Source of the DNA: an uncultured Caryophanales bacterium
GTDB taxonomy: Bacteria > Bacillota_I > Bacilli_A > RF39 > UBA660
NCBI GenBank assembly: GCA_946414975.1
Contig: CAMKQS010000011.1
Coordinates: 1-32,110 of the forward strand
Length of the DNA stretch: 32,110 bases
Direction: 5' to 3'
Made by a program: the position numbers and the translations under genes. Below are positions 25,993 to 32,030 of this stretch, one piece after another; positions within the stretch are counted from its first letter, which is position 1; each line of letters begins with the position of its first letter. A model generated the notes under the pieces. That model searched no databases and was not told where the DNA came from. It saw nothing but the letters and a program-made list of their open reading frames with translations.

Positions 25993-26632
25993 CTTCCTTA
26001 ATTACAAAAACTCTATATGCTTTAGGTCTAAATATTTTTCTTATATTCTTTATTTTTTGATAATACTTTTGTTTGAATGGATAGGAATACTCTTTTACTA
26101 TACTTCCACCACTTTTATCAATTAAATTTCTCCAATAAGATAATTTTAAAAATCTATCATCACCATGTAATGCTTCATTATCGTCAAACCATTTAGTTGG
26201 AATTACGACAATTACTATTTTAGCTATGTTTAATTGTTGTCGTAATGAATTAATTATTTGTTCATCCTCAAAATGTTCTAAAACGCCACAGCTAAAACAT
26301 AAATCAAAGCTTTTTTTACCGTAATCTAGTTCAAAAATAGATTTCTTAACATATTTTGCTTTATTTGAACCAAAATATTCCTTTTCCAATCTTTTGCTCA
26401 ATTCCAATATTTTATCATTTATATCTACTCCAGTAGCATCATATCCTTCACTAGCAAGTTGTGAAGTAATAATTCCTGTACCACATCCTGCCTCTATTAT
26501 TTTTCCGTTGCCACTATATTTTCTTAATATCTTCAACAACTTTTTTTTATGATAGATTTTAAAAGCCATATAAGATTTATTACCCCCACTTTTATTAATT
26601 TGCTCTAAATATACATCATACCAGTCCATCAT
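25985..26632 (-). CDS. Class I SAM-dependent methyltransferase
   Basis: A 215-residue protein with motif I GKIIEAGCGTGIITSQLASE (about 42-61), the acidic residue in ATGVDIND, and SFDLCFSCGVLEHFED after it. The start overlaps the TGA of the kinase gene (ATGA), which indicates translational coupling. The family methylates varied small molecules, and the substrate is not evident. It is a different subtype from the methyltransferase half of the next protein, so the pathway may add two methyl groups. Confidence 0.85.
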   Translation of the reverse strand: MMDWYDVYLEQINKSGGNKSYMAFKIYHKKKLLKILRKYSGNGKIIEAGCGTGIITSQLASEGYDATGVDINDKILELSKRLEKEYFGSNKAKYVKKSIFELDYGKKSFDLCFSCGVLEHFEDEQIINSLRQQLNIAKIVIVVIPTKWFDDNEALHGDDRFLKLSYWRNLIDKSGGSIVKEYSYPFKQKYYQKIKNIRKIFRPKAYRVFVIKEGE

Positions 26633-27219
26633 TTTTTCTCTCCTTTACTTTCTATTTTTTTTATTTTAATTTTTGGTAAACTACTCATCTCAAACATTAT
26701 TGCATTAAATATATCATCATTATTACACCTTTTATAAAAATATAAACATTTATCATAATTATTTTTCACAAAATATTCAATTTGACGAATTCCCATACTA
26801 TTTTCGAAATCAATAATTGCATTAAATTCATTTACATTCAAATTTTTATTTTCTCGCATATTATAATTGACTCTAAACAATTCATAATCACCATCAATAT
26901 ATACTATTTTATAATCTTCTATATTAAAATAATCTAAAATATAATTGATACCATCCATAGATCTATTACCAATAATAATATTAACATCATCTTCATTTAA
27001 ATTTATACTTTGACAAATTATTTTATTAGTAAAATTCCTACCTTCTTTTTCCTCGTTAATTTTAATCCAATCAGAAAAAGATACATCTAAGTTTAAGTTT
27101 TTAAAACTATTTCTCAATATTGGTCCAGTATCAAAAACATGACACATTCTTTCTTTGCAAATTTGATTAATTAGATAACTCTTTCCACATCCTCTATGTC
27201 CACAAATAAAATAAACCAT
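26629..27219 (-). CDS. P-loop kinase-like protein, first gene of the biosynthetic operon
   Basis: About 196 residues. MVYFICGHRGCGKSYLINQI gives Walker A right at the N-terminus; HVFDTGPILRNSF resembles the substrate-binding part of adenylate/cytidylate-kinase-like proteins, and NIIIGNRSMDGINYI and YKIVYIDGDYELFRVNYN could be the strand and lid (R-rich) region. I chose the ATG at 27219 because GGAGGTG lies six bases upstream. A role as a nucleotide or small-molecule kinase is inferred. A terminator sits immediately before its ribosome site, so the whole operon is under attenuation. Confidence 0.7.
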   Translation of the reverse strand: MVYFICGHRGCGKSYLINQICKERMCHVFDTGPILRNSFKNLNLDVSFSDWIKINEEKEGRNFTNKIICQSINLNEDDVNIIIGNRSMDGINYILDYFNIEDYKIVYIDGDYELFRVNYNMRENKNLNVNEFNAIIDFENSMGIRQIEYFVKNNYDKCLYFYKRCNNDDIFNAIMFEMSSLPKIKIKKIESKGEKK

Positions 27220-27234
27220 AAACACCTCCACCAT

Positions 27235-27273
27235 AAAAAAGAGGACAATCAACCCTTTATTGTTGATTGCCTC
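27235..27273 (-). terminator. Attenuator terminator before the biosynthetic operon
   Basis: Minus strand GAGGCAATCAAC-AATAAAGG-GTTGATTGTCCTC, a 12-bp stem with one bulged T, followed by TTTTTT and then, within about 10 bases, the ribosome site of the first gene. The TAA of a leader reading frame is in its loop. Confidence 0.8.
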
Positions 27274-27352
27274 TATATTTATAATTTAAAGATAATAAAA
27301 ATCCTTCATTAATACTAATAAATGTATTCCTTTTAGTGATAAAATTTTTCAC
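27257..27352 (-). CDS. 31-codon leader peptide of the biosynthetic operon
   Basis: A GTG start preceded by GAGGTGA at 7-base spacing opens a frame of 31 codons: MKNFITKRNTFISINEGFLL and then SLNYKYRGNQQ. Its last codons (RGNQQ, stop) run through the 5' arm and loop of the terminator. A ribosome reaching the stop would cover the 5' arm and prevent the hairpin, so translation of the leader should control read-through. No run of one codon points to a particular amino acid; a ribosome-directed signal is possible. Confidence 0.65.
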   Translation of the reverse strand: MKNFITKRNTFISINEGFLLSLNYKYRGNQQ

Positions 27353-27387
27353 AATGCTTCACCTCGTTTTTTCAATCGATTGCACCT

Positions 27388-27416
27388 ATCTTATCATCCA
27401 TTAAATTATTTGTCAA
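27388..27416 (-). promoter_or_regulatory. Sigma-A promoter of the biosynthetic operon
   Basis: Minus strand TTGACA, 17 bases, TAAGAT. The predicted message starts near 27381, leaving a leader of about 160 bases before the first enzyme gene. Confidence 0.8.
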
Positions 27417-27773
27417 TGCTTTTTCATATAATTAAAATTACTTTTACTATATTATATTTAACAATTAATTATTCAAAGTATAATTTAACATATTCAAAAT
27501 CATTTCCCTTTGATTCATTTAAAAATCATAAAGTAATTAAGCTAATTTGTTAAATTATAGATAATTATTATCACTTTTCATATCCTGACCATCTATTGCA
27601 TAATCACTCATTTTATTATTTATGATTCTAGGAATTTTTATTTTTGATTTTTCAACAAAATCAAGTTCAATTAATAAATGAATTATAAATAGGAGTCATT
27701 ATAAAAAATTAATTTTAATAAGGCTTGTGTAAATAATTATTAATAACAAATTTAATAATAAAAATTTATATAG

Positions 27774-27854
27774 TGTAAATGTCAATCTTTTTTTGGACAA
27801 AACTGTCCAATTCCTACATTGATATTTTTGTCCAATTCCATATTAACATTTACA
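27774..27854. mobile_element. 81-bp MITE-like insertion
   Basis: Ends are inverted repeats: TGTAAATGTCAAT at the left, and ATTAACATTTACA at the right (12 of 13 paired). TATAG flanks it on both sides (27769-27773 and 27855-27859), and the homologous block at 19.3 kb has a single TATAA there, i.e. an empty site. Inside is TTGGACAAAACTGTCCAA and two copies of TGTCCAATTCC, perhaps transposase-binding sites. No coding capacity. TG ends and a 5-bp duplication would fit an IS21-like parent; that is inference. Confidence 0.75.
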
Positions 27855-27896
27855 TATAGGGTATACATTTTTGGAATACCCTATTTTTACAACATA

Positions 27897-27932
27897 TAAC
27901 AAAAACCCAGCAATTCAAATATTGCTGGGTTT
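27897..27932 (-). terminator. Terminator downstream of the DGR target gene
   Basis: The same perfect 12-bp AAACCCAGCAAT/ATTGCTGGGTTT stem as at 19.4 kb, followed on the minus strand by TTTTTGTTAT. It is the first strong terminator after the prepilin gene. Confidence 0.7.
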
Positions 27933-27969
27933 CATAATTTCTCTTTATCCATTAAAATATATATTTATA

Positions 27970-28046
27970 AGCTTCACTTTCGCTACGCAGACGTGAAGCT
28001 ACGGCAGACAAGCTGCCTTTTACAATAATTTGTTTCCAAATTATTG
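27970..28046 (-). other. Three hairpins 3' of the DGR target gene
   Basis: In order on the minus strand: CAATAATTTG-GAAA-CAAATTATTG (10-bp stem, GAAA loop, 28023-28046), GGCAG-CTTGT-CTGCC (28003-28017) and AGCTTCAC ... GTGAAGCT (27970-28000). DGR target genes are known to carry a hairpin or cruciform with a GRNA-type tetraloop after the variable repeat, needed for efficient retrohoming. The first hairpin has that form but lies about 100 bases past the VR, further than in the Bordetella phage. Confidence 0.5.
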
Positions 28047-28117
28047 CATTTCATATTGTTCTAAATATTGTACTTGTTTAAATCTAGTTTATTCCTAGCA
28101 CAATACTTCTTGATAAC

Positions 28118-29161
28118 CTAGATGGCAGATTTCAAGAGATTTATAACTGGGCGAACAGACCCGCCGTAGTCGCTGCCCACGCCGGTGTCGCTAAGCCCGC
28201 CATTATTACCAATAACATACCAGGCTTGATTAGTACTATCTTCTTGTGCACTCATTGTCCAGTAACCAGCGTTATTCCATGAATTCCATACCCAGTTTGG
28301 TGTATCACCATTACTTGATGGCATTATTGTTCCACTTGATGCTTTTTCATATCCTAGCTCATCTGTTAATTCATCATATGTTATCATTCTTGCTTTATAT
28401 CCATCTATTTCTTTTAAATCACTTGAGGTTGTTTTATCTAACGCCCAAGCATCTACTACATATTTTATATCACTATCTGCATAATTATTATTACATCCAG
28501 TAGTTACCCAATTGTTATTACTATCATATCCACAAGTTTCACTTGAGTAGAATGCTAAATAGCCTGCACTATTATAATCATATGCTTTTTGATAATATGA
28601 TGCACTTGTATTAGAAGTTACATACTTATTTACGTGATTATTTGCTGTTCCTACTCCTCCATATGTATTAACCTCAGTTGCAGTCAACGGAGTATCTAAT
28701 AATAATGTAACATAATCTTGACTTGTTCCACTATCTTTTATTACGTGAAAGTTCATTCCATTATATGTTACTGTATCTCCTTTTTGATATGCATCATATA
28801 CGATAGACTCTTCATTACCATATGTATAATCTACGCTTCTACCTCCTACTGTACATCCAGCTAGATATACTGAAGAATCTGAATTAAGCTTAGATGTTGA
28901 ACATACTACTTCATCTCCTGTATATTCTATCGTTAGCTCTTCTATACTTGTTGGGAACCTTCCATTATCTAGTAAATATGTAGCTATTGCATACTCAACA
29001 CTTCTTCCGTATGCATCAATACTTCTTTTATCCGCTGAAATTCTAGCTTTTCTTATAATATTCATAACTAGTGGTGTTACGATTAAAGCTAGAATTGCTA
29101 GTATTACTAGAACTGCTATTAATTCTATTAATGTGAATCCTTTTCTTTTATTCTTATTCAT
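28118..29161 (-). CDS. Prepilin-like DGR target protein with variable C-terminus
   Basis: About 347 residues. MNKNKRKG is a short basic prepilin leader; cleavage before FTLIELIAVLVILAILALIV is the type IV/type II pseudopilin signature, so a prepilin peptidase should process it and the long helix should pack into a filament or membrane. After the pilin stalk (to ~110) comes a ~230-residue ectodomain rich in Y, N, S and W, ending WYVIGNNGG, the variable stretch and GGSVRPVINLL. That ending is typical of C-type-lectin-like/DUF6273 domains used by DGRs. Nine variable codons (residues 324-327 and 329-333) are listed under the VR. The ATG at 29161 has AAAGGATGG upstream; an earlier ATG lies within that site. 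Confidence 0.9.
   Translation of the reverse strand: MNKNKRKGFTLIELIAVLVILAILALIVTPLVMNIIRKARISADKRSIDAYGRSVEYAIATYLLDNGRFPTSIEELTIEYTGDEVVCSTSKLNSDSSVYLAGCTVGGRSVDYTYGNEESIVYDAYQKGDTVTYNGMNFHVIKDSGTSQDYVTLLLDTPLTATEVNTYGGVGTANNHVNKYVTSNTSASYYQKAYDYNSAGYLAFYSSETCGYDSNNNWVTTGCNNNYADSDIKYVVDAWALDKTTSSDLKEIDGYKARMITYDELTDELGYEKASSGTIMPSSNGDTPNWVWNSWNNAGYWTMSAQEDSTNQAWYVIGNNGGLSDTGVGSDYGGSVRPVINLLKSAI
28147..28225 (-). repeat. DGR variable repeat (VR)
   Basis: 79 bp, ungapped match to 29475-29553. On the coding strand the changed part reads AGC GAC ACC GGC GTG then GGC AGC GAC TAC GGC, against AAC x4, GTG, AAC x5 in the template. There are 12 differences, every one at a template adenine (10 to G or C/T included); no G, C or T of the template is changed. 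The GC-rich end GGGTCTGTTCGCCCAG is identical in both and fits an initiation-of-mutagenic-homing site. It encodes residues 313-338 of the pilin-like protein. Confidence 0.97.
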
Positions 29162-29244
29162 AAAATCTACCATCCTTTCAAAACAAAAATTTGAATAAAA
29201 GAGAAATTATAAAACAAAACTGTACTGTTTTATTTTACAAAATA

Positions 29245-29274
29245 ATTTTATCACATTATCTTTCGTTTTTACAA
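29245..29274 (-). promoter_or_regulatory. Candidate promoter of the DGR target gene
   Basis: Minus strand TTGTAA, 18 bases, TAAAAT, giving an untranslated leader of about 75 bases. Moderate match; read-through from the TR transcript is possible. Confidence 0.45.
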
Positions 29275-29339
29275 CCTTTTTTTATTAGTGCTATTTTAAA
29301 TTATAAAAAAATTGCAGTTTATAAAGTTTAATCACTTTC

Positions 29340-29591
29340 GACATATGTAGCTACTAATACTTAAACTTATCTGCAATATAGTCTTTTTTGCCAATGGCAA
29401 ACGGAATTTTACTTGTTTCCTTAATCTTTTCGCTGATTGACCGTAGTTCAATAGTGCTTAGTGTTCTAAGGAATCTGGGCGAACAGACCCGTTGTTGTTG
29501 TTGTTCACGTTGTTGTTGTTAAGCCCGCCATTATTACCAATAACATACCAGGCACAACGGACAAACCTATATATCGTACAGTAAAACCCCA
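29340..29591 (-). ncRNA. DGR template RNA (TR plus 3' spacer)
   Basis: Predicted to start near 29591 under the promoter at 29598-29626 and to include the TR followed by a hairpin-rich 3' flank: CTTAG-AACA-CTAAG (29457-29470), TTTGCC-ATT-GGCAAA (29387-29401) and the palindromes GTAGCTAC and ACATATGT near 29345. The flank is richer in G and C than the neighbourhood and has stops in the reading frame of the VR. In the Bordetella phage DGR a structured spacer 3' of the TR is needed for cDNA priming. The 3' end is a guess. Confidence 0.55.
29475..29553 (-). repeat. DGR template repeat (TR)
   Basis: 79 bp. On the minus strand the variable part is CTT, four AAC codons, GTG, five AAC codons, GGG. 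An AAC-based template can become NNC at each position, which gives 15 amino acids and never a stop codon. The conserved frame on both sides equals the VR. It lies between the reverse transcriptase and the target gene and is not part of any protein gene. Confidence 0.97.
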
Positions 29592-29597
29592 CCAACA

Positions 29598-29626
29598 ATT
29601 ATACTATTTATCTATGGTATTGTAAA
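29598..29626 (-). promoter_or_regulatory. Sigma-A promoter for the DGR template RNA
   Basis: Minus strand TTTACA, 17 bases, TATAAT, directly after the reverse transcriptase stop codon and about 45 bases before the TR. It would allow template RNA to be made independently of the enzyme. Confidence 0.65.
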
Positions 29627-29630
29627 TATA

Positions 29631-30854
29631 TTAACTTTCTATTTTCAAAATTTTAATTTCCCCTGTTGGTAGAATAATTACTTTTTCCCCAAAATTATTG
29701 TAAAATGAATATTCATACATTTTTTTTGTATTAATAATTAACTTATTTGTATTTCCATTTTTTAAATGTCCTTTATAACTCGATTCAATCATTTTTATTC
29801 TATCAAAATTAATTTTATTCATTTTATATAGCTTATATAACTTTTTTATTTTTCTTTTAAATTTTCTTTTTGTTTGATTTTTAACTTTTATAACCAATTT
29901 ATTCTTTATCTTTATAAATCGAAATCCTAAAAATTCAAATCCAGATGTTAATTTATACATCCTTGTCTTATTATTAAATTCTAATTTATATTTTTTTATA
30001 ATCTTTTCTATTTTTTTCAAACATTCTTTTAGAAAATTTTTATCTTCAGATATTAAAACTCCATCATCTTGATACCTTAAATAAAATTTCACTTTCAATT
30101 TTTCTTTAATATAATAATCCATCTCATTTAAATAAAGAATAGCTAATGTCTGTGACGACAAATTACCAATTGGTAAAGATACACCTAATTTGCATTCAGG
30201 AATAGAGTCAATATCTTTAATTATTTTATTTTTCTCTTTTTCAGATATATTTTTCATCTCTAATTTTTTCTTAAAATTATATTTTAATTTCTTTATTTCT
30301 TTATTAATATATGGATTATCTGTACTATCGATAATTAAATCTAATATATTTAGGACATCAGGATCTTTAATTTTTTTTCTTATTAATTTTTTTATTATTT
30401 GATGATCTAAATTAAAGAAATACTTTTTTATATCAAACTTTAATATGTATAAATCTTTATCTACATTCTTTTGTAAATATTTTGTTAATTTTTTTAATCC
30501 ATAATTGTTACCTTTTCCTTTCCTTGTGGCAACATTTCCATCAATTAGTGTTTTGTCAAATATATTTACTAAAAAGTATTGGCTAACCAAATGATTTACT
30601 ACTTTATCAATTATATTTTGTGACATAATTAATCTAATTTTTGGTTCATTTATTATAAAAATATTGTATTTTCCTGGAATATATTTTCTTTCTTCTAAAA
30701 TTTTTTTTATATATACTAAATTAGACGCATAATTTTGCTCAAATCGCTCAATTTTAGATTTATTTTTAGTATTTCGTCTAACACTTTTATCATATACATA
30801 TTTAATATTTTCTATATCCAATATTTTATCATATAGATTGCCTATTCTTTTCAT
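29631..30854 (-). CDS. DGR reverse transcriptase
   Basis: A 407-residue protein. It has the retron/group-II-like start (RKYIPGKYNIFIINEPKIRL), motif A YILKFDIKKYFFNLD (D141), the DGR-type SLPIGNLSSQ (226-235, the I/V/L-G-x3-SQ signature) and the catalytic YQDD (261-264), then FEFLGFRF. DGR enzymes copy template RNA into cDNA with errors at adenines, which fits the VR/TR differences seen here. It is very lysine-rich, also from the low GC. The start overlaps the end of the Avd-like gene by 26 bp, so translation is probably coupled. No endonuclease or maturase domain is evident. Confidence 0.95.
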   Translation of the reverse strand: MKRIGNLYDKILDIENIKYVYDKSVRRNTKNKSKIERFEQNYASNLVYIKKILEERKYIPGKYNIFIINEPKIRLIMSQNIIDKVVNHLVSQYFLVNIFDKTLIDGNVATRKGKGNNYGLKKLTKYLQKNVDKDLYILKFDIKKYFFNLDHQIIKKLIRKKIKDPDVLNILDLIIDSTDNPYINKEIKKLKYNFKKKLEMKNISEKEKNKIIKDIDSIPECKLGVSLPIGNLSSQTLAILYLNEMDYYIKEKLKVKFYLRYQDDGVLISEDKNFLKECLKKIEKIIKKYKLEFNNKTRMYKLTSGFEFLGFRFIKIKNKLVIKVKNQTKRKFKRKIKKLYKLYKMNKINFDRIKMIESSYKGHLKNGNTNKLIINTKKMYEYSFYNNFGEKVIILPTGEIKILKIES

Positions 30855-31173
30855 TAATAATCCATTTATTTACCATTAAATTTATTTCCAGTAAATATTT
30901 TCCAATATTTTCGAATTTTTTAAAATTAATCAATTTATAATCACAGCTTATTTTAATATAGTATTCAATCATTTTTATCTTTATAACTATTGTTTTCATA
31001 TATTTTATTTCTTTAAATGAATTTGCATAATACGTTAATTCTAGTAATTCATAGAATGTATTTAATATCTTATCTCTTAAATTAATATATTCGTGAGGAT
31101 AATTATTTACTGTTTTTCTAACATATTCTATTGTTTTTTTTATTTTAGAACTTATTAATAGTTTATCTTGCAT
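30829..31173 (-). CDS. avd: Avd-like DGR accessory protein
   Basis: A 114-residue protein, predicted all-helical and basic, of the size of Avd (accessory variability determinant) proteins, which form a pentameric barrel of four-helix bundles and bind the reverse transcriptase and template RNA. Positively charged, regularly spaced residues (SSKIKKTIEYVRKTVNNYPH, KILNTFYELLELTYYAN) fit that fold. It sits immediately upstream of the reverse transcriptase, the usual place. Sequence conservation in this family is low, so the name rests on length, composition and context. GGAG precedes the ATG. Confidence 0.75.
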   Translation of the reverse strand: MQDKLLISSKIKKTIEYVRKTVNNYPHEYINLRDKILNTFYELLELTYYANSFKEIKYMKTIVIKIKMIEYYIKISCDYKLINFKKFENIGKYLLEINLMVNKWIINEKNRQSI

Positions 31174-31580
31174 AGTAATTTCTCCATTTCATTTAAAATA
31201 TATACAATGTTTTCATTAAATAAATTATTATTTAACTTATTAGTTATATATTCTATTTTTTCTTTTGCGAATCTATAATTTATTACTTTTTCATTATATT
31301 TTTTATAATTATTGTGTTTTAAATTAATTGCATTAATATCTCCATCAATTAATGTAACATAATTAACTTCTTTATTTGTAAGTATTCCTTTAACTTTATT
31401 TAAATTAGATACTGGAAATCCTACTCTAATATAATTGTTAAACTTTTTTATTTTATAACCAAAAATATCATTTATTATTATTGCATCATCATCCAAGCAT
31501 TCAAAAAAAGAACCAGATTTTATCATTACTATTGATTTTGGATATTGCTTTTTTAATGCATCATAATTTTCTTGTATCAT
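31155..31580 (-). CDS. MutS-domain-I-like DGR accessory protein
   Basis: A 141-residue protein, first in the DGR operon, with AAGGAG before the ATG. YDALKKQYPKSIVMIKSGSF followed by FECLDDDAIIINDIFGYKI matches the N-terminal mismatch-recognition domain of MutS (the F-x-E motif appears as FFE), and VGFPVSNLNKVKGILTNKEV fits the end of that domain. The clamp and ATPase parts of MutS are missing; a helical tail follows. MutS-like small proteins (MSL) have been reported beside some DGRs. It may bind mismatched cDNA-DNA heteroduplex during homing; that role is inference. It overlaps the Avd-like gene by 19 bp. Confidence 0.8.
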   Translation of the reverse strand: MIQENYDALKKQYPKSIVMIKSGSFFECLDDDAIIINDIFGYKIKKFNNYIRVGFPVSNLNKVKGILTNKEVNYVTLIDGDINAINLKHNNYKKYNEKVINYRFAKEKIEYITNKLNNNLFNENIVYILNEMEKLLCKINY

Positions 31581-31663
31581 TAACTATCTCCTTTCTAAAT
31601 TTTTTACAAGAAATAAATTCTAAAGCATATTAACCACCACCCTCTAATTGCAAATGATAACAT

Positions 31664-31690
31664 AAAAAAATAACTGATGTAAATCAGTTA
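31664..31690 (-). terminator. Terminator-like hairpin upstream of the DGR operon
   Basis: Minus strand TAACTGAT-TTAC-ATCAGTTA followed by seven Ts. It insulates the DGR operon from the tRNA unit or, if transcription begins further upstream, could attenuate it. I found no convincing promoter in the ~80 bases between it and the first gene. Confidence 0.65.
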
Positions 31691-31742
31691 ATAATATATT
31701 CTAAAAAATCTATTAGAAAATCTATAAAACATTAAAGTAAAG

Positions 31743-31765
31743 AAAAAACCTTGTTATACAAGGTT
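31743..31765 (-). terminator. Terminator of the tRNA-Arg/tRNA-Pro unit
   Basis: Minus strand AACCTTGT-ATA-ACAAGGTT followed by TTTT and more, 12 bases past the tRNA-Pro CCA end. Confidence 0.85.
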
Positions 31766-31776
31766 TATAAACTAAA

Positions 31777-31853
31777 TGGTCGGGAAAACAGGATTTGAAC
31801 CTGCAACCCCTTGGTCCCAAACCAAGTGCTCTACCAAGTTGAGCCATTTCCCG
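31777..31853 (-). tRNA. tRNA-Pro (anticodon TGG)
   Basis: Minus strand CGGGAAA pairs with TTTCCCG; the anticodon stem CTTGG/CCAAG encloses the TGG anticodon; GGTTCAAATCC forms the T loop, and an encoded ACCA end is present. Confidence 0.95.
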
Positions 31854-31859
31854 ATAATA

Positions 31860-31936
31860 TGGTGCGCTCGAAGGGATTCGAACCCCTGACCTTTTGGTTC
31901 GTAGCCAAACACTCTATCCAGCTGAGCTACGAGCGC
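31860..31936 (-). tRNA. tRNA-Arg (anticodon ACG)
   Basis: Minus strand GCGCTCG pairs with CGAGCGC; the anticodon stem TTTGG/CCAAA encloses an ACG loop; GGTTCGAATCC forms the T arm, and an encoded ACCA end is present. Seven bases upstream of tRNA-Pro on the same transcript. Confidence 0.95.
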
Positions 31937-31956
31937 GTATCCCCGAGACATCATTA

Positions 31957-31985
31957 ATGTTATCACTTTTTTTAAAATAAGTCAA
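31957..31985 (-). promoter_or_regulatory. Promoter of the tRNA-Arg/tRNA-Pro unit
   Basis: Minus strand TTGACT, 17 bases, TAACAT, about 20 bases before tRNA-Arg. Confidence 0.6.
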
Positions 31986-31997
31986 TATTTGTCTTTT

Positions 31998-32018
31998 TTA
32001 AAAGCTGGCATGCCAGCT
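31998..32018 (-). terminator. Hairpin terminator after tRNA-Phe
   Basis: Perfect palindrome AGCTGGCATGCCAGCT followed on the minus strand by TTTT, 12 bases past the tRNA-Phe end; the U-run is short. Confidence 0.55.
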
Positions 32019-32030
32019 ATATTATTTTTA

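Larger units (their letters stand above)
27724..27985. repeat. Noncoding repeat block, right copy, interrupted by a MITE
   Basis: Counterpart of 19298-19466. Hairpin ATAGGGTAT/ATACCCTAT replaces ATAAGGTAT/ATACCTTAT: one base pair changed on both sides, so the stem is kept. The strong AAACCCAGCAAT hairpin differs by one loop base. Homology fades after TTTATAAGCTTCACTTTCGC. The interval 27420-27720 to its right-to-left side holds no convincing gene. Confidence 0.75.

Noticed and set aside
27555..27695. A 47-codon minus-strand frame ending SDYAIDGQDMKSDNNYL
   Set aside because: Sequence looks protein-like and could be the tail of a lost gene, but it lacks a start codon with a ribosome site and matches no family I recognise.
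29631..30854. Reverse transcriptase as a retron or group II intron enzyme
   Set aside because: No msr/msd-like element or intron structure was seen, whereas the adjacent VR/TR pair and Avd-like gene specify a DGR.
31772..31966. A 64-codon minus-strand frame (VAQLDRVFGYEPKGQGFESL)
   Set aside because: It runs through tRNA-Arg and tRNA-Pro; such peptides are the well-known false translations of tRNA genes.
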